Source: an uncultured Treponema sp.
Lineage (GTDB): Bacteria > Spirochaetota > Spirochaetia > Treponematales > Treponemataceae
DNA: 56,041 nucleotides
NCBI GenBank assembly: GCA_945868875.1
Contig: CAMBMW010000002.1
Span: forward strand, 1 to 56,041
Direction of reading: 5' to 3'
Made by a program: the position numbers and the translations under genes. A model generated the notes under the pieces. The model was not told the DNA's origin, ran no database searches, and saw nothing but the letters and a program-made list of their open reading frames with translations. Below, in pieces: positions 10,396-20,695 of the stretch. How positions within the stretch are numbered: the stretch's first letter is position 1; the number at the start of each line of letters is the position of its first letter.

Positions 10396-10443
10396 ATCGT
10401 TTGGTTTGAGCCATATTATATATTGGGAGGAAGGTGGCTTTTT

Positions 10444-11577
10444 ATGTCTAGTTCAAATTCTACTCCGATGGAATTATCGGAAAAAATGAAGGCTTTGGAA
10501 GCAGCGAGACTTCAGATTGAAAAACAGTTTGGTCAAGGTGCAATTATGAAGCTTGGTGATAAGGCTGATGTTACTGGAATTGAGGTGATTCCATCTGGTT
10601 CTATTCTGCTTGATGAAGCACTAGGAATTGGAGGGTATCCGAAAGGACGCGTTATAGAAATGTATGGTCCTGAAAGTTCTGGAAAGACGACTTTGGCTTT
10701 ACATGCCATAGCTGAGTCTCAGAAGCTTGGTGGTGTTGCGGCTTTTGTTGATGCAGAGCATGCTTTGGATCCTGTTTATGCTAAGAATCTTGGTGTGAAT
10801 ATTGATGAATTATGGGTATCTCAACCAGATACTGGTGAGCAGGCTTTGGAGATTACTGAAAATCTTGTTAGAAGTGGTGCTGTTGATATTATTGTTGTCG
10901 ATTCTGTTGCGGCTTTGACTCCTGAGAAAGAGATTGAAGGAGAAATGGGTGATGCTGTAATGGGTATGCAGGCACGATTGATGAGTCAGGCATTAAGAAA
11001 ACTGACGGCGATTATCGGAAAATCAAATTGTATTGTTATTTTTATTAATCAGATTCGTATGAAGATTGGAGTTATGTTTGGAAGTCCTGAAACTACAACT
11101 GGTGGACAGGCTTTGAAATTCTTTTCTTCGGTGAGACTGGAAATTCGTAGAGTTGAAACAATTGATGGTAAAGGCGATGAAGATGCAGTTGGAAACCGTG
11201 TACGTGTAAAGATTGTTAAAAATAAGGTTGCACCTCCTTTCAGGAAGTGTGAACTTGATATTTATTTTGGTAAGGGTATTTCTGCGAGTGCAAGTCTTCT
11301 TGATTCTGCTGTAAAACACGGAATTATTGATAAACGTGGTGCATGGTATACGATGGGTGAAGAAAAAATTGGTCAAGGTAAAGAAAACGCTACAAGTTAT
11401 ATCGAGCAAAATGTTGAACTTGCAAAAGAAATCGAAAAGAAAATTCGTGCCGAAGTATTTCCTGGTCAAGTGTTAAAACAAAAAGAAGAAGGTGTTTCTG
11501 CTGAAAAAGGAAAGAAAACTTCTAAAAAGTCAGCAGATTCTGAAACAAACGCTGATTTACAAAATGGACTTTTCTAG
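10444..11577 (+). CDS. recA: Recombinase RecA
   Basis: GPESSGKTT Walker [33 protein letters not shown] gggaggaagg before ATG 10444. Confidence 0.98.
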   Translation: MSSSNSTPMELSEKMKALEAARLQIEKQFGQGAIMKLGDKADVTGIEVIPSGSILLDEALGIGGYPKGRVIEMYGPESSGKTTLALHAIAESQKLGGVAAFVDAEHALDPVYAKNLGVNIDELWVSQPDTGEQALEITENLVRSGAVDIIVVDSVAALTPEKEIEGEMGDAVMGMQARLMSQALRKLTAIIGKSNCIVIFINQIRMKIGVMFGSPETTTGGQALKFFSSVRLEIRRVETIDGKGDEDAVGNRVRVKIVKNKVAPPFRKCELDIYFGKGISASASLLDSAVKHGIIDKRGAWYTMGEEKIGQGKENATSYIEQNVELAKEIEKKIRAEVFPGQVLKQKEEGVSAEKGKKTSKKSADSETNADLQNGLF

Positions 11578-11580
11578 AAA

Positions 11581-12168
11581 ATGAAACGTGTTCTATTGGG
11601 ATTAGGTTCGAATAGACCATATAAAAGCTATACTTCATTGGAGCTTCTTTCTTTTGCAAGAAAGGAGCTCCTTTCTGTTCTTATAGATTGTGAGTTTTCT
11701 TCTGTATACAGAACTAAAGCAATGTATTACGAAAACCAACAGGATTTTTATAATATGGTTGCTGCAGGATATGTAAACGATGATAAAAATCCTTTTGAGT
11801 TATTAAAAACTATAAATCAGATAGAAGCAAAATATGGAAGAGATAGAAAAAAAGAATTTAGAAACGGACCACGTTCTTTGGATATTGACATTGAGTTATT
11901 TGGAGATGATGTTGTCTGCACTCAGGTTCTTGAAATCCCCCATAAAAGACTAAGTGAAAGAGCATTTGTTTTAATACCTTCTCTTGAGGTTTTAACAAAA
12001 CCTGCCGATGAATTAATAAGAAAGAAGTTTGCATGTTATCTTGACGAAATTAAAAAGAATACCAGCGTAGATGATGTGCAGAAAATCTATTCTTTTACAA
12101 AGGCAGAATCTTATGGAACAGACGAACAATGTTGCAGAAACTCAAACAATTGTGAAACATGCTTATAA
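11581..12168 (+). CDS. folK: 2-amino-4-hydroxy-6-hydroxymethyldihydropteridine diphosphokinase
   Basis: LGLGSNRP, NMVAAGYV, GRDRKKEFRNGPRSLDIDIELFGD, IPHKRLSERAFVLIPSLE motifs. Confidence 0.93.
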   Translation: MKRVLLGLGSNRPYKSYTSLELLSFARKELLSVLIDCEFSSVYRTKAMYYENQQDFYNMVAAGYVNDDKNPFELLKTINQIEAKYGRDRKKEFRNGPRSLDIDIELFGDDVVCTQVLEIPHKRLSERAFVLIPSLEVLTKPADELIRKKFACYLDEIKKNTSVDDVQKIYSFTKAESYGTDEQCCRNSNNCETCL

Positions 12169-12919
12169 GGCAGGAGAGTTTGAAGGACCTCTGGATTTAT
12201 TGTGGACATTAATCCGTGAAAGCAAAGTAAATATTTACGATATTCCTATTGCCCAGATTACAGAACAATATCTTGAATATTTGGATTACGCAGTTCAAAC
12301 TGATTTGGGAGATTTGTCAGAATTCTATAGTTGGGCTGCAAAACTTATCTATATCAAAAGTCGTATGCTTCTTCCAGTTGAAGTTGCTTATGATGATGAG
12401 GATGAGGAAGATCCGCGTCAGGAACTAGTGGAAAAATTGATTGAATATCAGAAGTTTAAAAAACTTTCATCACTTATGGAAGAGCAGGAAGATGATTCTG
12501 AATGGAATTTTGAAAGAAAAAAGATTCAAAGAGTTCTCCCTTTTGATGAAAATGAATCAATGTGGGAAGAGGTAGATACCTGGGAATTACTTCAGCAGAT
12601 GCAAAGTATTTTTAAGTCAATTATGAATCAATATTCAAATGAAAAAATTTTGAATATGTATGAAGAAATATCTGTGAACGAGAAAATCACTTTGCTGAAT
12701 GAATTGTTGGAAAATCACAGTGAATGTCTTTTTACAGATTTATTGACTAGACCTGGAAATGAAATGGATGTTATTTGTGCATTTATGGCAATCCTAGAGG
12801 CTGTGAAATTCAATATGATTCGTATAATGCAGAATAAGCTTTTTGGTGATATAAAAATTTGTGCACGCCCAAAAGAAGAAGGTTATATTCCTTCTGAAGA
12901 AGAACTTACAACAAATTAG
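12113..12919 (+). CDS. scpA: Segregation and condensation protein A (overlaps folK end)
   Basis: FEGPLDLLWTLIRESKVNIYDIPIAQITEQYLEYL; ATG 12113 preferred over ORF-track start 12071. Confidence 0.95.
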   Translation: MEQTNNVAETQTIVKHAYKAGEFEGPLDLLWTLIRESKVNIYDIPIAQITEQYLEYLDYAVQTDLGDLSEFYSWAAKLIYIKSRMLLPVEVAYDDEDEEDPRQELVEKLIEYQKFKKLSSLMEEQEDDSEWNFERKKIQRVLPFDENESMWEEVDTWELLQQMQSIFKSIMNQYSNEKILNMYEEISVNEKITLLNELLENHSECLFTDLLTRPGNEMDVICAFMAILEAVKFNMIRIMQNKLFGDIKICARPKEEGYIPSEEELTTN

Positions 12920-12922
12920 GAT

Positions 12923-13468
12923 ATGAAAATGGAATTTGAAAAAGAAACAGCATTGTGTGAAACTGTTTTATTTTTGGAAAGTGAACCTTTAACTGTCAAA
13001 ATGCTTTCAAATAAAGCACAGTTATCAGAAGAGGTTGTAGAAAAATGTATTGAAAGGTTAAAAGAAAAATATAAAGCAAATGATTCTGGAATTGAACTTG
13101 CAATGATAACTGGTGGCTGGACTCTTACACCAAAAAAAGAATATTGGGATGTTTTAAAAGAAGTGTATGGTTCAAAACGTGAAGGAAAACTTTCAAAATC
13201 GGCAATGGAAACTCTTGCTATTATAGCCTATTCACAACCAATAACTCGTGCTGAAATTGAACAGATAAGGGGTGTTGGAGTGGATAATATGATCAGACTG
13301 TTGATTGAAAGAAATCTGATAAAAGAAGTTGGTAAAAAAGAAGCGCCAGGAAGACCTGTTCTTTTTGGTACTACAAAAGAATTTTTAAAACTGTTCAGAC
13401 TCAATTCTATATCTGAACTTCCAAAACTTGATGAAGACGAACAAGAGAGGTTTGAACTTGCAAGATAA
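12923..13468 (+). CDS. scpB: Segregation and condensation protein B
   Basis: SKSAMETLAIIAYSQPITRAEIEQIRGV, APGRPVLFGTTKEFLKLF. Confidence 0.95.
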   Translation: MKMEFEKETALCETVLFLESEPLTVKMLSNKAQLSEEVVEKCIERLKEKYKANDSGIELAMITGGWTLTPKKEYWDVLKEVYGSKREGKLSKSAMETLAIIAYSQPITRAEIEQIRGVGVDNMIRLLIERNLIKEVGKKEAPGRPVLFGTTKEFLKLFRLNSISELPKLDEDEQERFELAR

Positions 13469-14222
13469 GTTTATAAATAAATCAGAATTACAGAGTGAAG
13501 AAAAACAGATTCGCCTTCAGGTTTATCTTTCACATTGTGGTGTAGCAAGCAGACGGGCTTCAGAAAAAATCATTCAGGAAGGACGTGTTTCTGTAAACGG
13601 GCAGATTGTAAGAGAACTTGGAACAAAAGTTAGTGATGATGATGATGTTTTAGTTGATGGAAAAAAAATCAGACTTGAAGAAAATAAACGTTATGTTCTA
13701 TTAAATAAACCTGCTGGATTTGTCTGTTCATCTTCAGATGAAAAAGGTCGTGCCTGTGCATGGGATTTACTTAAAGAAAAATATTCAGAAAGATTATATA
13801 ATGTCGGTCGACTTGATATGTACAGCAAAGGGATGATAATTTTTACAAATGACGGAGAATTTGCAGCTAAGTTATCACATCCTTCTAGTCAAATAGAAAA
13901 AGAGTATATAGTAGAAACAAGTCAGGATATTCCTCAAGATTTTCCAGAGAAATTTGAAAAAGGTATTCGTGTTGAAGGAAAATTTTATAAATGTCTTCAC
14001 TGTGAGATTTTAAAACCTAGAAAAATCAAAATTATTTTAATAGAAGGAAAAAACCGTGAAATTCGAAATGTATTGGATTCACAAAATATAGGTACTAAAT
14101 CATTAGTCAGAGTGCGTATTGGTAATGTAAAACTTGATGACTTAAAGCCTGGAGAATTTAGAGATTTAACAAAATTTGAAATTCAACGCTTGATTTCTCT
14201 ATGCGAAAACAAAAAATTATAG
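13428..14222 (+). CDS. rluB: Pseudouridine synthase, RluB/RsuA family (start uncertain)
   Basis: S4 domain (RLQVYLSHCGVASRRASEKIIQEGRVSVNG), VGRLDMYSKGMIIFTNDGEFA catalytic motif. Confidence 0.88.
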   Translation: MMKTNKRGLNLQDKFINKSELQSEEKQIRLQVYLSHCGVASRRASEKIIQEGRVSVNGQIVRELGTKVSDDDDVLVDGKKIRLEENKRYVLLNKPAGFVCSSSDEKGRACAWDLLKEKYSERLYNVGRLDMYSKGMIIFTNDGEFAAKLSHPSSQIEKEYIVETSQDIPQDFPEKFEKGIRVEGKFYKCLHCEILKPRKIKIILIEGKNREIRNVLDSQNIGTKSLVRVRIGNVKLDDLKPGEFRDLTKFEIQRLISLCENKKL

Positions 14223-14264
14223 TATATTAAAGATAAGTTTTATTATAAAAATGAGGATACTAAA

Positions 14265-14897
14265 ATGATTATAGCAATTGATGGTCCTGCAGGAACTGGT
14301 AAAAGTACAATCGCTTCGATGATTGCAAAGAAGCTTAACATAACTTTTTTGAATAGCGGTGGATTCTACAGAACTTTGACAATTGCAATTCTGGATGCCG
14401 GCGTTGATTATAGCGACGAAGAAAAAACAATTGAATTTTGCAGAAATCAGAAAATTGAATATACTGCTGATAGTCATTTTATTTTAAATGGAAAAGATGT
14501 TACAGCTCATCTTCATGATGACAGGGTAGCAAAAAATGTAGCACAGGTGAGTGCAATTATTCCAGTCAGACATTTTGTAAATGACTTGATGCGAGAGATT
14601 ACAAAATCTTTAAGCATCGTTTGTGAAGGACGAGATATGACAACTGTAGTCTTTCCTGATGCTGAGTATAAGATTTATCTTGATGCAAGTGCTGAAGTTC
14701 GTGCCAAAAGACGTTTTGAACAGGGTGTAAGTGATATGACTCTGGAACAAATAAAACAGTCAATTATTGAACGTGACAACATCGATAAAAATAAAAAGGA
14801 AGGAGCGTTAAAGATTGCAAAAGATGCAATATATATTGACACTTCTAACTTGACGATTGATGATGTTTGTGCGATAATATATAAACAAATTTCATAA
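14265..14897 (+). CDS. cmk: Cytidylate kinase
   Basis: IAIDGPAGTGKSTIASMIAKKL, NSGGFYRTLTIAIL, CEGRDMTTVVFPDAEYKIYLDAS. Confidence 0.94.
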   Translation: MIIAIDGPAGTGKSTIASMIAKKLNITFLNSGGFYRTLTIAILDAGVDYSDEEKTIEFCRNQKIEYTADSHFILNGKDVTAHLHDDRVAKNVAQVSAIIPVRHFVNDLMREITKSLSIVCEGRDMTTVVFPDAEYKIYLDASAEVRAKRRFEQGVSDMTLEQIKQSIIERDNIDKNKKEGALKIAKDAIYIDTSNLTIDDVCAIIYKQIS

Positions 14898-14912
14898 TTT
14901 AAAGGTTTTACA

Positions 14913-16628
14913 ATGGAAGAAATGGAAGTGGAAAAGGAAGTTGCCCAGAACTCCAAGGGAGACTTTCAGGCACAATTAGAGGCATCTCTGAAAGAATTCA
15001 ATGCACCTCAAGCAGGTCAGTTGGTAGAAGGAACAGTTGTTCAGGTCACAAACGATTATGTTTATGTTGACATTGGAGACAAATCAGAGGGATTAATCCC
15101 TGTTGAGGAGTTCGCAGAAGGTCTGCCGAAAGAAGGGGATAAGGTACAGGCATTGTTGTCAGGCCATAATGCAAATGGTCCTGTTTTATCAAAAAAGAAA
15201 GCTGATTCAAAACGCTTTTTAAAAGAAATTCAGGCAGCTTGGAAAGAAAAAACTCCAGTTGATGGAATTATTTCAAAAGTTGTAAAAAGCGGATATGAAG
15301 TTAACCTTGGTATTGATAAAACTGCTTTCTTGCCAATCAGTCAGGCTGATTCAGATAAAATTGAAAAACCTGAATCTTTGCTTGGTTTAAAGTCGAAATT
15401 CTATATTGAACGTCTTTATTCTGATAACAAACTCAATCCTGTAGTTAATAGACGTAAATATTTGGAAGAAGAGGTTGATTCAAAACGTGAAGCATTCTTT
15501 AACTCTGTTCAGATTGGTGATACAGTAAAAGGAACTGTAAAAAGTTTCACAAGTTTTGGTGCTTTCATTGATTTAGGTGGATTTGACGGTCTTCTTCACA
15601 TTAATGATATGAGTTGGGGTCATGTTGCACGCCCTAAAGATTTTGTAAAGAAAGGTCAGGAAATTGAATTAAAAGTAATTCGTCTTGATCCAGCTGAAAA
15701 GAGAATTAATCTTTCTTTGAAACACTTTACAGAAGATCCTTGGATTCATTTTGAAGAAAAATATCATGTAAATGATATTGTAAAAGGAAAAGTAACAAAA
15801 CTTACAGAATTTGGTGCTTTTGTTGAATTAGAAGAAGGAATTGAAGGTCTTGTTCATATCAGTGAATTCTCTTGGACAAAGAAAATCAATAAGCCTGGTG
15901 ATATGGTTTCTCTCGGTCAGGAAGTTGAAGCTGTTATTCTTGGATATGATATTCAAGCAGGACGTGTTTCTCTTGGATTTAAACAGGCAACTCCAAATCC
16001 ATGGGATACAATAAATGAAAGATATGCTCCAGGAACAAAAGTTCACGGAAATGTTGTAAAAATTACAAATGCAGGTGCTTTCGTTTCTCTGGAAGACGGA
16101 ATTGACGGATTCCTTCATGCTGATGATATTTCTTGGACAAAAAAAGTTAAACATCCTGGAAGCGAATTAACTGTAAATCAGGAAGTTGATGCTGTAGTTT
16201 TGGAATGTGATTCTGAGTCACACAGAATTAGAGTTGGAATCAAACAACTTACTGACAATCCTTGGAAGGAATTTGCTGAGCAGTATAAAGCTGGTTCAAC
16301 ATTGGAAGGTGAAATCACTTCAATCACTGATTTTGGTGTATTTGTTAAAGCTCCAAATGGAATCGAAGGTCTTGTAAACAAAGCAAATTTGAGTGATGAC
16401 AAAGATGTTCCTTTTGAAGAAGCTGTAACAAAATATAAAGTTGGTGATAAAATCAATGTATATGTTGTTGACGTAAAAGTTGAAAAAGAACAGGTTGCAT
16501 TCTCAGTTCGTGAGTACAAACGTAAACAGCAGCGTGATGAAATTTCTCAGTATATGTCTACTGCAAATGGTGATGATGAAGGTGCATACACTTTGGGAGA
16601 AATGTTAAAATCACAGAAAAATGACTAG
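14913..16628 (+). CDS. rpsA: 30S ribosomal protein S1
   Basis: Multiple S1 domains (GTVKSFTSFGAFIDLGGFDGLLHINDMSWGH etc.). Confidence 0.96.
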   Translation: MEEMEVEKEVAQNSKGDFQAQLEASLKEFNAPQAGQLVEGTVVQVTNDYVYVDIGDKSEGLIPVEEFAEGLPKEGDKVQALLSGHNANGPVLSKKKADSKRFLKEIQAAWKEKTPVDGIISKVVKSGYEVNLGIDKTAFLPISQADSDKIEKPESLLGLKSKFYIERLYSDNKLNPVVNRRKYLEEEVDSKREAFFNSVQIGDTVKGTVKSFTSFGAFIDLGGFDGLLHINDMSWGHVARPKDFVKKGQEIELKVIRLDPAEKRINLSLKHFTEDPWIHFEEKYHVNDIVKGKVTKLTEFGAFVELEEGIEGLVHISEFSWTKKINKPGDMVSLGQEVEAVILGYDIQAGRVSLGFKQATPNPWDTINERYAPGTKVHGNVVKITNAGAFVSLEDGIDGFLHADDISWTKKVKHPGSELTVNQEVDAVVLECDSESHRIRVGIKQLTDNPWKEFAEQYKAGSTLEGEITSITDFGVFVKAPNGIEGLVNKANLSDDKDVPFEEAVTKYKVGDKINVYVVDVKVEKEQVAFSVREYKRKQQRDEISQYMSTANGDDEGAYTLGEMLKSQKND

Positions 16629-16665
16629 TTTATATTGAAGAGATTTTCGATATTAATAAACTAGA

Positions 16666-16711
16666 AAACTGTCTGATGATTTTCTTTAAATTGTCAGACA
16701 GTTTATTTTTT
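16666..16711 (+). terminator. Rho-independent terminator after rpsA
   Basis: AAACTGTCTGA (16666-16676) / TCAGACAGTTT (16694-16704), then ATTTTTTAT. Confidence 0.75.
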
Positions 16712-16722
16712 ATAATAACAGA

Positions 16723-17625
16723 ATGAATAAAAATTTAGTACCTTTTGCCGGATTAAGTGCTTTTGCAATTCAAATGAGAGATTTAATTGATAATCTTTCA
16801 AAAGATAATGCTTCTGTTTTGCTTATTGGTGAAAGGGGAACTGGAAAACGTTTGATTTCTCAGCATATTCATTATAAAGCATCTGGAAATTTTGGGTACT
16901 ATTTTGAGATTAATTGTAAGTCTTTTGACAAACAGCAGATTATTGAATCTTTTTCTACTGTAGAAAATCTCATTGCATTAAATCAAAAAATAACTCTCTT
17001 TTTAAGTTTTGTAGATGAATTATCTGATGAAATGCAGCAGATTTTTAAAACTTTTTTACAAAAAACTGTAAAAAAAAGTTTGAATATAAAAATAATTTGT
17101 TCTGTTGAAAATTCATTGGAAGAAAAAGTTTCCAGAGGTTATTTTCTACCTGATTTATATTATAGACTTAATTCTGTGGTGCTCAATGTTTTACCATTGC
17201 GTCAACGGAAGGAAGATATAATTCCAATTGCTCAAACTTATTTAAAAAGTTTTAGTAAAAAATCAGGATATCATTTTTCAGATTTTTCTGAAGATGCAAA
17301 AACTGTGATGGAAAATTACATCTGGACTGGAAATGCAGATGAATTGATAAATGCTGTACAAAGGGCTTTTATTGTAGGAAATCCTCCTGTGATAAACAGT
17401 TCTGATTTGGGAGTTTTTAGTTCACAAATATTTTTTAATAATAATTGTCAAAATAATAATGAAAGAAAAACATTAAAAAATGCTATAGAATCTTTTAAAA
17501 AAGAATATGTGACAAAAATTCTTGAGGAAAACAGTTGGAATCAAACAAAAACTGCTAAAGTACTTGGAATACAACGTACTTATGTGATAAAATTAATAAA
17601 TGAACTTAATATTCAAAAAAAATAA
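16723..17625 (+). CDS. Degenerate enhancer-binding-protein-like AAA+ regulator with Fis-type HTH
   Basis: GERGTGK Walker A, LPLRQRKEDI, C-terminal HTH WNQTKTAKVLGIQRTYVIKLI; no GAFTGA loop. Confidence 0.75.
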   Translation: MNKNLVPFAGLSAFAIQMRDLIDNLSKDNASVLLIGERGTGKRLISQHIHYKASGNFGYYFEINCKSFDKQQIIESFSTVENLIALNQKITLFLSFVDELSDEMQQIFKTFLQKTVKKSLNIKIICSVENSLEEKVSRGYFLPDLYYRLNSVVLNVLPLRQRKEDIIPIAQTYLKSFSKKSGYHFSDFSEDAKTVMENYIWTGNADELINAVQRAFIVGNPPVINSSDLGVFSSQIFFNNNCQNNNERKTLKNAIESFKKEYVTKILEENSWNQTKTAKVLGIQRTYVIKLINELNIQKK

Positions 17626-17666
17626 AGTTATTGCTTTGTTGCAGAATTATTTTGGGAGAATTAATA

Positions 17667-18335
17667 ATGGCAGAGAAAGAAGAAAAACAGATATCAGGAA
17701 AAAAATTAGATAGTTTTTTGGAAAAAAACAGAAAACTTTTGGTTATTATATTAATTGCAATAGTTGTTTGTTTGACAGGATTTATTATTGCTGTTTCTGT
17801 TTCAGCAAATCAAAAGGAAAAAAATCTTTCAAGAATTGATGAGATTTCATTTACTATGACAGATGGTTCTCAATCATTAGAAGAAGGGGAATTGACGGCT
17901 CGTAAAATAGATGCTCTTGATAAATTACAGGAACTTGTTAATAAAAGTGGAATTGCAGGAGCTCGTGCAAATCTTTTATGTGCTGAAATATCTTTTCAGA
18001 TGGAAAAATATGAAGATGCATTGAATTACTGGAAAGCTGCTGCTAATAAAGCAAAGAAAACTTACATTGAACCAATTGCTTACTATCAGATTGCAGTTTG
18101 TTATGAACAATTGGGAAATGCTGAAGAAGCAGCTGTAAATTATAAACTTGCTGCTGAGTCAAAAGATTTTGCTTTGGCTTGTCATGCAAAATTCAGTTAT
18201 GGTCGTGTTTTGGAATCTTTAGGTAAGACAGAAGAGGCTATTGCTGTTTATACTGAATTAAATGACAGCAATCCTTCTGATGATTGGGCAAAACTTGCAA
18301 AATCTAGACTGATTTCACTTAAAAACTCAAAATAG
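17667..18335 (+). CDS. Membrane-anchored TPR protein
   Basis: N-terminal TM segment and TPR repeats (EPIAYYQIAVCYEQLGNAEEAAVNYKLA). Confidence 0.7.
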   Translation: MAEKEEKQISGKKLDSFLEKNRKLLVIILIAIVVCLTGFIIAVSVSANQKEKNLSRIDEISFTMTDGSQSLEEGELTARKIDALDKLQELVNKSGIAGARANLLCAEISFQMEKYEDALNYWKAAANKAKKTYIEPIAYYQIAVCYEQLGNAEEAAVNYKLAAESKDFALACHAKFSYGRVLESLGKTEEAIAVYTELNDSNPSDDWAKLAKSRLISLKNSK

Positions 18336-18345
18336 AAGGAACACT

Positions 18346-19074
18346 TTGAAAAAGACATTCTTAAAAAAAATAATTCTATTTTTCATCGTTTTGGAATGTC
18401 TTTTTTTATTTAACAGTAGTTGTGGGCTTGATGTTTTTACAATGATTAATCCACCTTATAGTTTGATTAATAAACCTGCTTATTATGATGTCGAAGTTTC
18501 ATCAAAATATTTTGAATTCTATACTAATGAAACAGAGGACAATGAGTTTGATGGAACTGCAGTATATTATAAAATATATAATAATGTTGAAAAACTCCAG
18601 TCTGATGTTGCATCTCTTGTTTCTTTAGCAAATGATTCTCAAAATAATTATAATGCTCCATACAGGTTGATAGAAAAAGGTTATTTTTATTATCAGCCTT
18701 TACGAAAAGAAGGAAACTCCAGTCAGATTTTAGTAGAATATACAGGTTATCCAAAAAAAGTTCATATTCGGTTGAGTGATTATAAAAATTTTAGTGATTT
18801 TTCTGCTTGCATTAAAATATCTGAAAACAATATTGGAAAACCATTAAGAAATTTATCTAATAAATCAACTTTCAATTTTTTTGCTAAAACTTCTTATGAT
18901 AGAATTCCTGAGAAAAATGATGATGATGTAAGATTTTCAGGAAATGCTACAGATGATGGATTGTACGTTTCTATGTTTGCCGTTGCAATAGGTCATAATC
19001 TTGATTATACACCAATCTATAGTAATATTCTTTATTTAGGTTCTGTTAAAATAAATCCAGAGGATTTTTCTTAA
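18346..19074 (+). CDS. Putative lipoprotein, unknown function
   Basis: Signal peptide followed by lipobox-like FNSSCG. Confidence 0.6.
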   Translation: MKKTFLKKIILFFIVLECLFLFNSSCGLDVFTMINPPYSLINKPAYYDVEVSSKYFEFYTNETEDNEFDGTAVYYKIYNNVEKLQSDVASLVSLANDSQNNYNAPYRLIEKGYFYYQPLRKEGNSSQILVEYTGYPKKVHIRLSDYKNFSDFSACIKISENNIGKPLRNLSNKSTFNFFAKTSYDRIPEKNDDDVRFSGNATDDGLYVSMFAVAIGHNLDYTPIYSNILYLGSVKINPEDFS

Positions 19075-19435
19075 CTATTTTTTTTGTATTTGAGTCATAA
19101 AAAAATATAAGTTTATTTAACTTTAACTATTCTTCAATGGTGTAAAGATTAAATCAACAAGAAACAATCTTGTTATTAAAAAATTGCTTAAAATCAGATA
19201 AAATCAAGAACAAAGTTAAATTACAATAAAACGACCTTGAAATAAATCTTCAGGACAATAATTCTTTTGGCGCAAATATAACAGAAGAAGAATATGTTAT
19301 TGAATGAAATGTTTTTTTCTGATAAAATCTATATGTAAAAATACTTGCGATGATTCTGCATATTTTTACTGCAATTTGTATGATTGTAATTTTTCTTTTT
19401 TTTAGCCGAGATGATTCAGCGGCAAGGAAGTTACC

Positions 19436-20659
19436 ATGAACATTGTAGTTATGGGGGCCCAGTGGGGTGATGAAGGTAAAGGTAAAATTGTTGATTACCT
19501 TGCACAAGATGCTAAATATGTAGTTCGTTTTGCCGGTGGTGCAAATGCTGGTCACACAATTGTTGTTGACGGCAAAAAATATGCACTCCATCAGGTTCCT
19601 TCTGGAATTCTTTATCCTGAAAAGTCTGTTTTTCTTGGTTCTGGTATGGTTATTGACCCAGAAGCTCTTTTTAAAGAACTTCAGATGCTCAAAGATAACG
19701 GAATTGATTGGGAAGGTCGTGTTTTTATTTCTGACCGTGCTCATTTAACTCTTCCTGGCTACAGAGAAATGGATAAATCTCGTGATGCTGCGCGTAAACG
19801 TCCTATTGGTACTACCGGTCGTGGTATTGGTACTACATATTCAATGAAATCTGAGCGTGATGGAATTCGTGTTGCTGATTTAGATTGGGATGAAAAATGG
19901 AATGATTTAGACGATGCTGATAAAAAATTTTTGGAGCAGTACAAAGACCAGTTGATTTCTATGCGCGTTAATATTGCAGCAAAAATGTTTGAATACCGTA
20001 ACGAAAATATTTTATTTGAAGGTGCACAAGGTGCAATGCTCGATATTGACTCTGGAACTTATCCTTATGTTTCTTCTGGTGCATCAGGTTCTTATGGAGC
20101 TGCTTCTGGAGCTGGAATCGGACCAAAGGCATTGGATAAAATTTACGGTGTTTTCAAGGCTTACGAAACTCGTGTAGGAAATGGTCCTATGCCTTCGGAA
20201 TTTAATGCTGAAACTGAAGGTGAACTTTGTGATTATGTTCGCAAGACAGGTAATGAGTTTGGAGTTACTACTGGTCGTCCACGTCGTTGTGGTTATCTTG
20301 ATTTAGTTGCTTTGCGTTATGCTTGTCATGTAAATTCTATTGATAATCTTGTTTTGACTCATCTTGATATTTATGATGATATGAATGAGATTGAAGCTTG
20401 TGTTGCTTATGATATTGACGGTCAGATTGTAACTGATTTCCCGGCTTCTATTCCTGATTTGAATAAAGCAAAACCTGTTTTGCAAAAATTTGCTGGCTGG
20501 AAACAAGCTATTACTTCATGTACTTCTTATGAACAGCTTCCAAAAAATGCAAAAGAATATATTGAATATATAGAAGATTTTACAGGTACAAAAGTTGGTA
20601 TCGTTTCTGTTGGTGCAGACAGAAATCAAACTTTTGTTCGTGAAAAAATCTGGAAATAA
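19436..20659 (+). CDS. purA: Adenylosuccinate synthetase
   Basis: GAQWGDEGKGKIVDYLAQ, RFAGGANAGHTIV, RPIGTTGRGIGTTY, TTGRPRRCGYLDLVALRYA. Confidence 0.97.
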   Translation: MNIVVMGAQWGDEGKGKIVDYLAQDAKYVVRFAGGANAGHTIVVDGKKYALHQVPSGILYPEKSVFLGSGMVIDPEALFKELQMLKDNGIDWEGRVFISDRAHLTLPGYREMDKSRDAARKRPIGTTGRGIGTTYSMKSERDGIRVADLDWDEKWNDLDDADKKFLEQYKDQLISMRVNIAAKMFEYRNENILFEGAQGAMLDIDSGTYPYVSSGASGSYGAASGAGIGPKALDKIYGVFKAYETRVGNGPMPSEFNAETEGELCDYVRKTGNEFGVTTGRPRRCGYLDLVALRYACHVNSIDNLVLTHLDIYDDMNEIEACVAYDIDGQIVTDFPASIPDLNKAKPVLQKFAGWKQAITSCTSYEQLPKNAKEYIEYIEDFTGTKVGIVSVGADRNQTFVREKIWK

Positions 20660-20695
20660 TTTTATAAGGTAATAATAACAAGGACAAACGAAGAG

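Noticed and set aside
10366-10443. N-terminal extension of RecA in the ORF track
   Set aside because: This stretch contains the likely promoter (TTGCAT-18-TATAAA) and RBS; translation most likely starts at ATG 10444.
11023-11469. 148-aa minus-strand ORF antisense to recA
   Set aside because: Reverse-frame artefact opposite a well-supported recA.
19075-19435. 361-bp AT-rich gap before purA as a possible riboswitch or decayed gene
   Set aside because: Only a weak 7-bp hairpin (AACAAGA/TCTTGTT) and no aptamer-like conservation I could recognise; evidence too thin.
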